A DNA stretch of 64,000 nucleotides from DAOTXS01 sp034435055 (GTDB taxonomy: Bacteria; Chloroflexota; Anaerolineae; UBA4142). Positions 42,149 through 52,113 of the stretch are shown piece by piece. The stretch lies in contig DAOTXS010000039.1 of the NCBI GenBank assembly GCA_034435055.1, positions 128,877 to 192,876 on the forward strand. The letters are read 5' to 3'. A program made the translations under genes and the position numbers. Every line of letters starts with the position of its first letter. Positions within the stretch are counted from its first letter, which is position 1. The notes beneath the pieces were generated by a model, which saw only the letters and a program-made list of their open reading frames with translations, was not told the origin of the DNA and searched no databases.

Positions 42149-44188
42149 ATGTCCAACCGTTTGATTCACGAAACGAGTCCCTATCTGTTGCAACACGCGC
42201 ACAATCCCGTCGATTGGTATCCGTGGGGAAGCGAGGCGTTGCAAAAAGCCAAGTCGGAAGACAAACCGATTTTTCTCAGCATCGGTTACGCCGCGTGTCA
42301 TTGGTGCCACGTGATGGAACACGAATCGTTTGAGGATGAAGCGACGGCGACAATGCTCAACGCCAATTTTATCTCGATCAAAGTCGACCGCGAAGAGCGA
42401 CCCGACCTCGATTCGATTTACATGGACGCCGTTGTCGCGATGACGGGGCAGGGCGGCTGGCCTATGAGTGTTTTCCTCACGCCTGACGGTGCGCCCTTTT
42501 ACGGTGGCACGTATTTTCCCAACACGCGACGTTACAACATCCCGGCATTCACCGATGTTTTGCGTGCGATCACCGAGGCGTGGAAAAATCGTCGCGGCGA
42601 TTTGCTCCAGAACAGCGCGCGTCTGACCGATGCGCTCAAAGGCGATGAACTGCTCGGTCGGCTGGCGAGCGATGACACGTTGGATGTCTCAATACTGAAC
42701 GAGGCAGTCAACCAGATTCAAAATTCGTTCGATGCAGTCAACGGCGGGTGGGGCGGCGCACCCAAATTTCCGCAACCGATGACGATTGAATTTTTGTTGC
42801 GCATTTATCTGCGCACGCGCGACGCGCTCGCGCGCAAGATGATCGTTCAGACGCTCAATAAAATGGCGCGTGGCGGAATGTTCGATCAACTGGGTGGCGG
42901 CTTTCATCGCTATTCGACTGACGCCAACTGGCTGGTGCCGCATTTCGAAAAGATGCTGTACGACAATGCGCAACTCGCGCGCGTTTATTTGCACGCGTGG
43001 CAGGTTACCCAAGACGATTTTTATCGGCGCGTTACCGAACAAACGCTGGATTACATCATCCGCGAAATGACACATCCGCGCGGCGGCTTTTTCTCCAGTC
43101 AAGACGCGGATTCCGAAGGGCATGAAGGCAAGTTCTACATCTGGCATCTAGACGAGATACGTAAAATTGTTGGCGACGATGCGGCGCTTTTCTTCGATGC
43201 GTACGGCGTGACCGAGCGCGGCAATTTTGAGGGCGCGACGATTCTCTCGCTTGTGCGCGATGTCGATGTGGTTGCGGCGATGCACAAACTTTCGATTGCC
43301 GAAACGCAAACGCGTCTGGAATCCGCTCGGCAAAAACTTTTCACGCACCGTGAATCGCGCCTGAAACCGGCGCGCGACGACAAAGTGTTGACCGCGTGGA
43401 ACGGGTTGATGCTTGCGGCGTTGGCGGAAACCGCGCGTGTGTTGAAACGCGCCGATTATCTTGCCGTCGCAGAACGCAATGCCGCTTTTCTTTTGCGCGA
43501 ATTGCGCCGCGCGGACGGACGCTTGCTCCGGTCGTGGAACGCTTCGCGTGGCGACGCGCGATTGAACGCGTATTTGGAAGACTACGCAAACTTGATCGAG
43601 GGTTTGCTCGCGTTGTACGAATCGACGTTTGATGAACGGTGGTTTAGCGCGGCGCGCGAACTGGCGGACACAATGCTCGCGCATTTCGACGATGAGCGCG
43701 GCGGCTTTTTTGATACGAGTGACGATCACGAAACTTTACTCACGCGTCCGAAGAGTCTAGACGACAATGCGGTTCCATCCGGCAACGCAATGGCAACTAC
43801 GGTCTTGCTCAAACTTGCCGCATTTACCGGCGATCAGCGTTACGCGGATGCCGCCGTACGCGCATTAAGAACCGTTCAGCGCGCGCTCACCGCCGCGCCG
43901 CTCGGTTTTGCGCAATGGTTGTCCGCGCTCGATTTTCTGCTGGCACAGCCAAAAGAAATCGCAATGGTTGGCGATGTGTCAAGCGCAAGTGATTTATTGA
44001 AAGTCGTGTACGATGAATATCGACCGAATCAAGTTGTGGCAGTGGGTCAGGAAGATTCAGCGATTCCGTTGTTGCGCGGTCGCACGCAGTTGAACGGCAA
44101 AGCGACGGCGTACGTCTGTAAACATTTCACGTGCCAATTGCCGGTAACCGAGCCGGCAGATTTGGCGAAACAGTTGGAAGGGGTGTAA
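42149..44188 (+). CDS. DUF255/YyaL thioredoxin-domain protein
   Basis: 679 residues, the normal length. The N-terminal thioredoxin-like DUF255 domain carries NPVDWYPWGSEAL and C50-H-W-C53 (the motif ACHWCHVMEHESFED). The rest is an (alpha/alpha)6 barrel like glycosidases/epimerases (SQDADSEGHEGKFYIW, DDKVLTAWNGLM). The family is widespread and its activity is not established. The stop overlaps the next gene start. Confidence 0.9.
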   Translation: MSNRLIHETSPYLLQHAHNPVDWYPWGSEALQKAKSEDKPIFLSIGYAACHWCHVMEHESFEDEATATMLNANFISIKVDREERPDLDSIYMDAVVAMTGQGGWPMSVFLTPDGAPFYGGTYFPNTRRYNIPAFTDVLRAITEAWKNRRGDLLQNSARLTDALKGDELLGRLASDDTLDVSILNEAVNQIQNSFDAVNGGWGGAPKFPQPMTIEFLLRIYLRTRDALARKMIVQTLNKMARGGMFDQLGGGFHRYSTDANWLVPHFEKMLYDNAQLARVYLHAWQVTQDDFYRRVTEQTLDYIIREMTHPRGGFFSSQDADSEGHEGKFYIWHLDEIRKIVGDDAALFFDAYGVTERGNFEGATILSLVRDVDVVAAMHKLSIAETQTRLESARQKLFTHRESRLKPARDDKVLTAWNGLMLAALAETARVLKRADYLAVAERNAAFLLRELRRADGRLLRSWNASRGDARLNAYLEDYANLIEGLLALYESTFDERWFSAARELADTMLAHFDDERGGFFDTSDDHETLLTRPKSLDDNAVPSGNAMATTVLLKLAAFTGDQRYADAAVRALRTVQRALTAAPLGFAQWLSALDFLLAQPKEIAMVGDVSSASDLLKVVYDEYRPNQVVAVGQEDSAIPLLRGRTQLNGKATAYVCKHFTCQLPVTEPADLAKQLEGV

Positions 44189-44637
44189 TGGGGAAACGCG
44201 GCGAAGGGTGGTTTATCCTTCAACTGGTTCTATTTGCGATCATCTTTTTTGCGCCGACCGTCGCGCCCTTTGGCTTTCCGATTGAACTGCGCGTGTTCGG
44301 TGTGGTGATTCTTGGAATCGGCGGAATTCTGGGGACGCTGGGCTTGTTCAGTCTGGGGACAAATCTTTCGCCGTTTCCCAAGCCAATCGATAATGGACGA
44401 TTGATAACGCACGGGGCATATCGTTTCGTCCGCCATCCGATTTATGCCGGCTTGATTCTTGGCACGATTGGATGGAGTCTGTTCATCGGCACACTTCTTG
44501 GCTTGGGCTTTGCCGTCATTCTCTTTATCTTTTTCGATTTGAAATCGCGGCAAGAGGAAATTTGGTTGACGCAAAAATATCCCGCCTATGCCGATTATCA
44601 GCGGCAGGTTCGCAAATTGATTCCGTGGGTCTATTGA
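44188..44637 (+). CDS. ICMT/PEMT-like membrane methyltransferase
   Basis: 149 residues with four to five membrane segments and the signature HGAYRFVRHPIYAGLIL followed by EEIWLTQKYPAYADYQ. This defines the isoprenylcysteine/phospholipid methyltransferase-like family, which uses SAM at the membrane face. The ATG overlaps the upstream TAA by one base, so the two are coupled. Substrate unknown. Confidence 0.85.
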   Translation: MGKRGEGWFILQLVLFAIIFFAPTVAPFGFPIELRVFGVVILGIGGILGTLGLFSLGTNLSPFPKPIDNGRLITHGAYRFVRHPIYAGLILGTIGWSLFIGTLLGLGFAVILFIFFDLKSRQEEIWLTQKYPAYADYQRQVRKLIPWVY

Positions 44638-44644
44638 AAAAAAC

Positions 44645-44665
44645 GGAGCGACGAATAGTCGCTCC
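44645..44665. terminator. Bidirectional terminator
   Basis: A perfect 8-bp stem GGAGCGAC with GTCGCTCC and a 5-nt loop has T-rich sequence on both exits. It separates two convergent genes. Confidence 0.8.
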
Positions 44666-44672
44666 ATTTTGT

Positions 44673-45689
44673 TTAGCGGAAGAGGATCAGCCCAATAATC
44701 CCGATGCTTGTGGCAAAGAGGACTAGTGCCACAACAAGCCATAGCCAACTATTGGAATGTCCCTTTGCCTTATTCGGCGTTTCAAATTCCAGCGGGTTGG
44801 ACGACGGAACGACAAGCGGGGAAGGGCGCGGCTTGACGGCTGGAAAGTTTTCGCGGAATTTTCGAGCGCGTAACCACCACCGGGCTTCTTTTGCGGCGGA
44901 ATGTTGAGGATTGAGTTTGAGTGCTTGCTCGATAAAGCCAAGTGCTTGATCGGTGTTCAGCGCGGTACTGCCACGCCAGAACCATGCCTGAGCGTCGTGC
45001 GGATTTAATTCGGTTGCGCGTTGAAATGCCTGATGCGCCGCCGCCAAATCACCGGCTTGCAACGCGACGTGCCCGGCTTCGATTGCCGCCTTTGCATTCA
45101 GCAAATCGGATGCCGTAACCGCTGGCTCGGTTTGCGTTTGCTTTTCCAAAGCCCACGCCAACCCGGCTTTGGCGCGCTCATTGTTCGGCTCTAAGGTCAG
45201 AGCTTGTTGCAGACAACTGATGACTTCATTCGTGTCGTCGCTCACGCCGCCGCGCCAGAGCCAGCCCTCGACGTTGGTGGGATCCAAGTCTGTCGCGCGG
45301 GCGAGCAATCGATGGGCGCTGGCGCGTTGCCCGATCTCGGCAAGCGTGCGTCCCAAAGCAATCAAGACGGGTGCGTCCGAAATTCCGCAGGATGCGATTC
45401 GTTCATCGACCGCGGCATCCAATTGCAAGCGCGCTTCCCAACTATCGGGAGTGATGGCAAGCGCGTACCCCCAACTGATGATGCGCTCGTCCAACGACGC
45501 TGCGGTGTTTGCCATACCCACCCAACCGCGCGTGTCTTTGGGATCCAGTTCCACCAGGCGAGCGTAAAACGTGTGCGCGCGCGCAAGATCGCCGATGGCG
45601 TGGGAGCGTTCGGCGGTGCGTAACACCGCATCGTAATCTTCCCACGGTGGTTTCCGATTGTTTTTAGCGATGATGACTGGCGCGGGCAT
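44673..45689 (-). CDS. TPR-repeat protein with C-terminal membrane anchor
   Basis: 338 residues. At least five TPR-like units are visible (e.g. GDLARAHTFYARLVELDPKD, GDLAAAHQAFQRATELNPHD), then a Pro-rich stretch and a terminal membrane helix (about 316-337). It is probably a cytoplasmic protein-binding scaffold held at the membrane. It lies 24 bases after the HD-GYP gene on the same strand and may share its transcript. Confidence 0.8.
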   Translation of the reverse strand: MPAPVIIAKNNRKPPWEDYDAVLRTAERSHAIGDLARAHTFYARLVELDPKDTRGWVGMANTAASLDERIISWGYALAITPDSWEARLQLDAAVDERIASCGISDAPVLIALGRTLAEIGQRASAHRLLARATDLDPTNVEGWLWRGGVSDDTNEVISCLQQALTLEPNNERAKAGLAWALEKQTQTEPAVTASDLLNAKAAIEAGHVALQAGDLAAAHQAFQRATELNPHDAQAWFWRGSTALNTDQALGFIEQALKLNPQHSAAKEARWWLRARKFRENFPAVKPRPSPLVVPSSNPLEFETPNKAKGHSNSWLWLVVALVLFATSIGIIGLILFR

Positions 45690-45713
45690 TGTATCGACTT
45701 TCTCTCGTCGAAA

Positions 45714-47435
45714 TCAAATCGGGATTGGCGAACCGTCACTTTCCAACAATGCTTTCAGACGGCCTTTTTGGTGTGCCGCGATCAAGGCATCGACCACTTG
45801 CGGATCGAATTGTGTGCCCCGATGACACACAATTTCGTCGACTGCTTCTTGTGCGCTCAAGCCATCGCGGTACGGTCGGCTCGAAGTCATCGCGTCGAAT
45901 GTGTCAGCGACGGCGAGCAAACGTCCCTCGATGGGAATGGCGTTACCGGCAAGACCAAAGGGATAGCCCTTGCCGTCGTAGCGTTCCTGATGATAGAGAA
46001 TGTACGGCAGGATGTTGCTCAAGCCGCCCACGCCTTTGAGTAATTGCGCGCCGACGATGGGATGCTGTTTCATGAGATTGTATTCTTCGAGCGTCAAATC
46101 GTCTGCCTTGTTTAAGATGCGGTCAGGCATGCCAATTTTGCCAATGTCGTGCAACAGCGCGCCGATTTCCAAGTATTCCATTTGTTCGCGCGACCATCCC
46201 AGTTCGCGCGCGATCGCAAGTCCAATCGCGGTTACGCGATTGGTATGCCCCGCCGTGTTCGCGTCGCGCGCTTCGACCGCGTTGGCGATGATGCGCACGG
46301 TGTCGGCGAAGGCGCGTTTGAGTTCGGAATACAGTTGAGCGTTGCTCAATGCAATCGCACTTTGCGCGGCGAATGCGCTGAGCAAATCACAATCACTCGT
46401 GTCAAACGGCGTGCCGTCCAACTTGTTCAAGACTTCGAGTACACCAATCGTGCGTCCTTTGGTAATCAACGGTACGCAGAGCAACGATTGCGTGTACGTG
46501 GAGGTGGCTAGATCGATTTCGCCATAATGACGCGGATCGGCTTTGGCGTCGTTGACGATGAGGGGTTTGCCATCCCGGGCAACGGCGCCGACAATGCCTA
46601 CGCCCGGCGGTAATCGTTTGTTGAGCAGTTTCGCGCCGGCGGGACCGTTCACGACGCAAAAGACCAACTCGCGCGTTTGTTCATCGATCAGTAACAGCGA
46701 ACCGGACTGGACTTGCAACAGTTCCACCGCTTTGTCGAGAATCGAATGAAGTACGACATCGGCATCCAAACTGCCGGCAAGTTGTTGGCTGACTTGAATC
46801 AGATGCTCGGATTGCAGTGCATTGCGTCGTGCCGTGCGATACCCGCGCGCGTTTTGCAGCGCAATGCCGGCATGTGCGCCCAATGCGGCAACCAGTCGCA
46901 AATCGTCCTGGGTGAGGTGCGGTGTATCGACCGGGCGACTGATGGTGAGCACGCCGATCAACTTTTCGGGTGTGCAGATTGGCACACAAATCGATGAGCC
47001 GATGGCTTGCGGTTTGGGAAAGGATTTGGGGTACTGGGTGCTTTCCAGCGGGCCAACCAGCAGGAGCGGTTCGCCGTTTTGCGCGACCCACCCCACGATG
47101 CCTTCTCCCATGTGAACTTTGGTGCGCGTCATAATTTCTTTGGAGAGATATTGACTGCGCACCACAAAGAGATAATTCGAGGCATCGTCAAGCAAGAGTA
47201 AAGAGCCGGCGTCGCTCTTGACCAATTGCATCCCCTTTGCCAAGACGCGGGTGAGTAGCGTTTCCCAATCGACGATGGAACTCAATTCAACGGCGGCGTT
47301 GTAGAGTGCTTCTAAATCGTCGACGCGGCGGCGCAACACCGCCGCGGCATCCTGAGAGGTTGGAGGTTCAGGGGGCTGAAGCGGTTCGGGCGGATACAAT
47401 TCATCGTCGAAAGGAGGAGGCAAGTTTCCTGGCAT
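45714..47435 (-). CDS. GAF-GAF-HD-GYP protein (c-di-GMP phosphodiesterase family)
   Basis: 573 residues. A Pro-rich N-terminus is followed by two GAF sensor domains (about 40-195 and 210-365) and an HD-GYP domain (370-555) with intact ALLHDIGKIG and the ERYDGKGYPFGL segment. HD-GYP enzymes hydrolyse cyclic di-GMP. The ATG at 47435 is used; a GTG two codons earlier is also possible. It follows the degenerate GGDEF gene by 18 bases, so the pair is probably one signalling unit. Confidence 0.88.
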   Translation of the reverse strand: MPGNLPPPFDDELYPPEPLQPPEPPTSQDAAAVLRRRVDDLEALYNAAVELSSIVDWETLLTRVLAKGMQLVKSDAGSLLLLDDASNYLFVVRSQYLSKEIMTRTKVHMGEGIVGWVAQNGEPLLLVGPLESTQYPKSFPKPQAIGSSICVPICTPEKLIGVLTISRPVDTPHLTQDDLRLVAALGAHAGIALQNARGYRTARRNALQSEHLIQVSQQLAGSLDADVVLHSILDKAVELLQVQSGSLLLIDEQTRELVFCVVNGPAGAKLLNKRLPPGVGIVGAVARDGKPLIVNDAKADPRHYGEIDLATSTYTQSLLCVPLITKGRTIGVLEVLNKLDGTPFDTSDCDLLSAFAAQSAIALSNAQLYSELKRAFADTVRIIANAVEARDANTAGHTNRVTAIGLAIARELGWSREQMEYLEIGALLHDIGKIGMPDRILNKADDLTLEEYNLMKQHPIVGAQLLKGVGGLSNILPYILYHQERYDGKGYPFGLAGNAIPIEGRLLAVADTFDAMTSSRPYRDGLSAQEAVDEIVCHRGTQFDPQVVDALIAAHQKGRLKALLESDGSPIPI

Positions 47436-47453
47436 ATCCACTGTTGGGTGTGT

Positions 47454-48866
47454 TTACGCGTAAACGATTTGGTTGGTACCGATGCGGCGCGCCGTGCGTT
47501 GTGCCTCTTGCGTGATGGCTAGCAAATCGTAAATCGAGGTGCAGTTGGGACGCGGGTACGAGCAGACTCCTAGTGTTGCTGTAATGGGCGCGCCGTTGGA
47601 CGCGCCGGGTAAACGAATCTGGTTAATGCCAATTCGCAAGCGGTCGGTGACGATGCGCGCGCCGTCGCGCCCGGTCATCAATAACAAGAGGGCAATCGAA
47701 TCTTCTTCATAGCGCCCCAGCAGATCGCCGGCGCGTATGATATTGCGGCACGTGTTGGCAACTTCGCGCAGGATGAGATTGCCGTGCTCGCGTCCGTGCT
47801 TGAGGTTGAGCACCGTCATATTGTCGATGTCGATGATGATGGCGGTGAGCGAGTGATTGTACCGCCAACTTCGCCGGAATTCACGATCCGCCACTTCCAT
47901 GAACGCATCCCGTTTGAGGATGCCGCTCACCGGGTCTTGCGGCGAGAGATGCCGATTTTCTTCGCGCAACCGGTCAAATTCGATGGCGAGGGCGCATTGT
48001 TGCGCGAATAATTCCAGCCACGTTACCCGGGCAGTATCGACGATTTCATCGTTGGGCAAAGGATAGGCAATCAGCGCGCCCAGCCATTCATCGTTGAGCA
48101 TCATCGGCGTGCCGATGAATTGGATCAGTTGTTTGTCTTTTTCCGACGGCATTGCATCGATGAGCGTTTTACGCGCGCTTCCCACGCGGTACGCAAACCC
48201 CTCGTTGGCGCGTGCAACAAAATCGCGCAAATCATCGGTGGCTTCGCCGAGCGAGGTGGTGATCTGGATGCCGCCGGGCATCAGTTGCACAGCGACGCCA
48301 TTGGCGGTGCCAAGCACTTGCGCGCCGGCAAGCGCGGCGAACTGCAACGTCTCGTTCAACGGTTTGCTTTGCGTTGCCAGAATCAATTCACGCATCAAGC
48401 CGGTTGCCAACCCACGGGTCGATGCGTGAATCACTTCTTCGCCGGTGCTACTTGGCGCGGGCGTTTCTTTTTCGGACAGGCGCGGCGTGTCCAATGCATG
48501 CTCTACCGCGTCCGCCAACTCCTCGAAATCTTCCATGTGCGTGGAGAAATATGCAAACGCACCTTCCTGCACGCCGCTTTGCGCCGCATCGATTGATTGG
48601 TCGTCACACAGCAAAAAGACCGGCGTGTTCGGACTGCGTTTTTTGACGTGGCGCAAAATATCCAAACCGCTGGGGCGACGCAACTGGACGCCCGCCATCA
48701 CAATTTCAAAATGGTCCGGCGCAAAACGCGCAAGCAAATCCGAACCATCGTGCGCGATGATTACTTTGTAACCATATTGCTCCAACGCGCGCCGCGCCGC
48801 AATGCAAAAGGCGGTGTCGGGGTCGGCAATCAAAATGCGGATGACAGGATTGGATTCCGATTCCAT
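47454..48866 (-). CDS. Degenerate REC-GAF-GGDEF signalling protein
   Basis: 470 residues. A receiver-like domain (9-130) has Gly59 where the phosphorylated Asp is expected (IVMAGVQLRRPSG), so it cannot be phosphorylated in the usual way. A GAF-like domain (about 175-320) follows, then a GGDEF-fold domain in which the signature reads GRYEEDS instead of GG(D/E)EF, so diguanylate cyclase activity is doubtful. It may act as a binding or regulatory subunit for the adjacent HD-GYP enzyme. The start at 48866 (MESESNPVI) fits the receiver domain boundary. Confidence 0.82.
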   Translation of the reverse strand: MESESNPVIRILIADPDTAFCIAARRALEQYGYKVIIAHDGSDLLARFAPDHFEIVMAGVQLRRPSGLDILRHVKKRSPNTPVFLLCDDQSIDAAQSGVQEGAFAYFSTHMEDFEELADAVEHALDTPRLSEKETPAPSSTGEEVIHASTRGLATGLMRELILATQSKPLNETLQFAALAGAQVLGTANGVAVQLMPGGIQITTSLGEATDDLRDFVARANEGFAYRVGSARKTLIDAMPSEKDKQLIQFIGTPMMLNDEWLGALIAYPLPNDEIVDTARVTWLELFAQQCALAIEFDRLREENRHLSPQDPVSGILKRDAFMEVADREFRRSWRYNHSLTAIIIDIDNMTVLNLKHGREHGNLILREVANTCRNIIRAGDLLGRYEEDSIALLLLMTGRDGARIVTDRLRIGINQIRLPGASNGAPITATLGVCSYPRPNCTSIYDLLAITQEAQRTARRIGTNQIVYA

Positions 48867-48964
48867 AAACCTGCCAAGATTATACAACAAAATCGGTTTA
48901 GTGTGCAAAATCAAACTGACCCAAAAGCAAATGAATTCGATACGCAAAATGCGGCACCTTGCGG

Positions 48965-48970
48965 TATAAT
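48965..48970 (+). promoter_or_regulatory. -10 box of the acetoacetyl-CoA synthetase gene
   Basis: A perfect TATAAT without a convincing -35 box. It rules out the ATG at 48975 as the start, since transcription would begin near 48977, and supports the ATG at 49005. Confidence 0.5.
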
Positions 48971-49004
48971 TAGCATGTCGATTTTAGATTGGGAGCAAGG
49001 GGAT

Positions 49005-50966
49005 ATGAAAACACCGTTGTGGAATCCTGCGCCGGCGCGCCGCCAAGCCGCCAATCTCACTCGATTTATCGCGGCGGTCAATCGACAGTACGGTTTGACG
49101 CTCCGCGATTATGCCGATTTGTATCGGTGGTCGATTGATCACATCCCGGCGTTTTGGTCGATGGTTTGGGATTTTGCCGAAATTCGATCCTCGCGGCGCT
49201 ATACGCGCGTCGTCGATGACCTGACGAAATTCCCCGGCGCGCGCTGGTTTATCGATGCGCGTTTGAACTTTGCCGAAAATCTTCTCCGTTACCGTGACGA
49301 TCATTTGGCGTTTGTGTTCAAAGGCGAGACAACGAAATCATCGACGATGACGTACGCGGAATTGTACCGAACGGTCGCGCGCGTGGCGAAAGCGTTGCGC
49401 GATCTCGGCGTGCAACCCGGCGACCGCGTCGTCGGTTATATGCCCAATCTGATCGAGACTGCCGTCGCGATGCTTGCGGCAACGAGCATCGGCGCGGTGT
49501 GGTCGTCGTGCGCAACAGACCTTGGCGCGCAAGCGGCATTTGACCGGCTGGGACAAGTTGAACCCAAAGTGTTGTTCACGGTCGATGGGTATTTCCACAA
49601 AGGTCAACTCTTCGATGCGCGCGCGAACGCGGCAGAATTAGCCAGACAAATTCCCTCGCTGGTGCAAACGGTCGTCGTGGCGTACGCCACCGACGCGCCG
49701 GACATTTCGGCGATTCCGCACGCGGTGCCTTTTGCCAATTTGCTTGCGAAGCAAGCCACCGAGATTCCGTTCGCGCAATTATCGTTCGATGATCCACTGT
49801 ACATCATGTTCTCGTCCGGCACAACCGGCAAACCGAAATGTATGGTGCAGGGGTACGGCGTGCTCGTCAATCATCTGAAAGAATTACTCCTGCACACCGA
49901 TTTGAAACGCGAAGACAAAATTCTGTACATTACCACGTGCAGTTGGATGATGTGGAACTGGCTCTTGAGTTCGCTCGCCGTCGGCGCGACGATTGTGCTG
50001 TACGATGGAAATCCAAATTATCCGGACGCCGGCGCAATGTGGCGCATGATTCAGGACGAAAAAATCTCTGTGTTCGGTTGTAGCGCGAGTTATCTCAGCT
50101 ATTTGAAATCACAAGGCATCGCGCCCGGCAAAGATTTTGATCTGTCGTCGCTCAAAGAAATCTCGCAAACCGGTTCCGCGCTTTCCGCCGACGGATTCGA
50201 GTACGTTTATCACGCGATCAAACCGGATTTGCATTTCAATTCGATTTCCGGCGGCACCGACATTAACGGTTGTTTTGCCGCCGGCAATCCAATTAGCCCG
50301 GTGTACGCCGGCGAATTGCAAGGTCCCGCCCTCGCGATGAAGATTAGTGCGCTCGACGAAACCGGCAAGCCGCTTTTGGATGCACAAGGCGAATTGGTGT
50401 GCGAAGCGCCAGCGCCTTCAATGCCATTGTATTTTTGGAATGACCCGGACGGACAGAAATATCGGAATGCGTATTTTAATTATTACACGGACAGGAATGT
50501 GTGGCGGCACGGTGATTACATCGTCATTCACAGCGACACCGGCGGCATCACGTTCTACGGCCGCTCCGACGCGGTACTAAAACCGGCAGGCGTGCGAATC
50601 GGCACAGCGGAGATTTACAACATCGTCGATAAGATCGAAGGCGTGGCAGACAGTTTGGCAATCGGGCAAAACTGGAAAGACGATCAACGAGTTATTTTGT
50701 TCGTCAAAATGGCAAAAGGTTTTGCGCTGACGGAGGAATTCAAACAGAAGATCAAACAAACGTTGCGCGCAAAAGCATCGCCGCGCCACGTGCCGGCGTT
50801 GATCGTCGAAGCGCCGGACATTCCGTACACGTTCAATATGAAAAAAGTCGAAAGTGCGGTAACGAATATTGTGAATGATCGTCCCGTGTCCAACCGCGAT
50901 GCGTTGATGAACCCGGGGTGTTTGGAATTCTACGAGCGCATTGTGTCGGAGTTGCGGCAGGAATAG
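49005..50966 (+). CDS. aacS: Acetoacetyl-CoA synthetase
   Basis: 653 residues, full length for acetoacetate-CoA ligases. Motifs: WDFAEIRSSRRYTRVVDD region, FAENLLR, the AMP-binding loop MFSSGTTGKPKCMVQ, SGGTDINGCF, and FNMKKVE near the C-terminus with the catalytic Lys. It makes acetoacetyl-CoA from acetoacetate, ATP and CoA. The start at 49005 is supported by AAGGGG and by the -10 box position. The CoA-transferase genes that follow suggest a local set for short-chain acyl-CoA use. Confidence 0.9.
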   Translation: MKTPLWNPAPARRQAANLTRFIAAVNRQYGLTLRDYADLYRWSIDHIPAFWSMVWDFAEIRSSRRYTRVVDDLTKFPGARWFIDARLNFAENLLRYRDDHLAFVFKGETTKSSTMTYAELYRTVARVAKALRDLGVQPGDRVVGYMPNLIETAVAMLAATSIGAVWSSCATDLGAQAAFDRLGQVEPKVLFTVDGYFHKGQLFDARANAAELARQIPSLVQTVVVAYATDAPDISAIPHAVPFANLLAKQATEIPFAQLSFDDPLYIMFSSGTTGKPKCMVQGYGVLVNHLKELLLHTDLKREDKILYITTCSWMMWNWLLSSLAVGATIVLYDGNPNYPDAGAMWRMIQDEKISVFGCSASYLSYLKSQGIAPGKDFDLSSLKEISQTGSALSADGFEYVYHAIKPDLHFNSISGGTDINGCFAAGNPISPVYAGELQGPALAMKISALDETGKPLLDAQGELVCEAPAPSMPLYFWNDPDGQKYRNAYFNYYTDRNVWRHGDYIVIHSDTGGITFYGRSDAVLKPAGVRIGTAEIYNIVDKIEGVADSLAIGQNWKDDQRVILFVKMAKGFALTEEFKQKIKQTLRAKASPRHVPALIVEAPDIPYTFNMKKVESAVTNIVNDRPVSNRDALMNPGCLEFYERIVSELRQE

Positions 50967-51013
50967 TTTATTTGGATTTTATAGCCGAGCGTGATAGAAT
51001 GAAATTGTAAAGT

Positions 51014-51045
51014 ATCCGCAAATTTTTTCTACGTTATCTGCGGAT
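51014..51045. repeat. Short palindrome before the CoA-transferase genes
   Basis: ATCCGCA (51014-51020) pairs with TGCGGAT (51039-51045). Related to the repeat at 54279-54334. Confidence 0.45.
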
Positions 51046-51075
51046 TTTAAAACTCCTCAGCGTGGAGGGAACTTG

Positions 51076-52056
51076 ATGGAGATTATCGCGCGCGGGTGCG
51101 GCGAACTCATTCAGCCGCCCGACCTTGAAGCGTTCCGCGAATGGAATCGCACCCAGAAATCGCGCAAGCTCATCGACAAGTTGATGACCGAGCAAGCAGC
51201 GGTCAGTCAATTTGTGTTCGACGGCTGTTACATCGGCACGGAACTGTACGGCACGGTACGTTGTCCAATGTCGCTCACGCGCGAAGTGGTGCGCCAACGC
51301 AAAAAAGATTTGCGCGTGTGCGGGCAAGGCGTCGCAGAACTCGATCTTTGGCTCGCCGCCGGGTTAGTCAAAAAACTCGATCTCACGTACATCGGGCTGG
51401 AAGTGTACGGCACGTCGTCCGCGCTCCGTCGCGCGGTTGAATCGGGCCAAGTCGAAACGTGTGTCGAGTGGTCGAATGGCGCGATCTCGTGGCGGATGAA
51501 AGCCGCGGCGATGGGCGTGCCATTCATCCCGGTTCGTTCGATGCTGGGATCGGATACGTTTAACTACAGCGCGGCAATGGTTGTGAACGATCCTTTCACC
51601 GGCTTGCCCGTGTGTCTTCTACCCGCCCTCATCCTCGATGTTGGATTGATCCACGTTCATCGCGCCGACCGGTACGGCAATGCGCAAATCGACGGGATCA
51701 CCGGTTTTGCATTCGAAATGGCGCGCGCAAGTAAACGCCTCATCATCAGCGCGGAAGAAATAGTCTCCACCGATGAAATTCGCAAGCAACCCGACCGTAC
51801 GTTGATTCCGTACTATCTTGTCGATGCAGTCGTGCACGCGCCTTTCGGTTCGCATCCCGGCGAAATGGCGTATCGCTACGAACGCGACGATGCGGTGTAC
51901 CGCGAATGGATCGAGGCAAGCAAAACTGCTGAAGGCGCGCAAGCGTACCTCGACAAGTACGTGTACGGCGTGAAGAATCATCAAGCGTATCTTGATCTGA
52001 TCGGCGAAGCGCGACTGGCACAGTTGGTTGAGCAAAGGGAGAAACGTGACGCGTGA
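51076..52056 (+). CDS. CoA-transferase subunit A
   Basis: 326 residues of the class I CoA-transferase alpha type, closest in pattern to glutaconate CoA-transferase subunit A (VRCPMSLTREVVRQ, GLEVYGTSSALRRAVE, LGSDTFNYS, LIHVHRADRYGNAQI). It transfers CoA between short acids together with subunit B. The ATG at 51076 follows GGAGGGA. The exact acid pair cannot be read. Confidence 0.85.
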   Translation: MEIIARGCGELIQPPDLEAFREWNRTQKSRKLIDKLMTEQAAVSQFVFDGCYIGTELYGTVRCPMSLTREVVRQRKKDLRVCGQGVAELDLWLAAGLVKKLDLTYIGLEVYGTSSALRRAVESGQVETCVEWSNGAISWRMKAAAMGVPFIPVRSMLGSDTFNYSAAMVVNDPFTGLPVCLLPALILDVGLIHVHRADRYGNAQIDGITGFAFEMARASKRLIISAEEIVSTDEIRKQPDRTLIPYYLVDAVVHAPFGSHPGEMAYRYERDDAVYREWIEASKTAEGAQAYLDKYVYGVKNHQAYLDLIGEARLAQLVEQREKRDA

Positions 52057-52113
52057 ATCGTGATTCGTGATTTTCACGCATCATGAATTGCGTTTCACGA
52101 ATGAGAAATTCCT

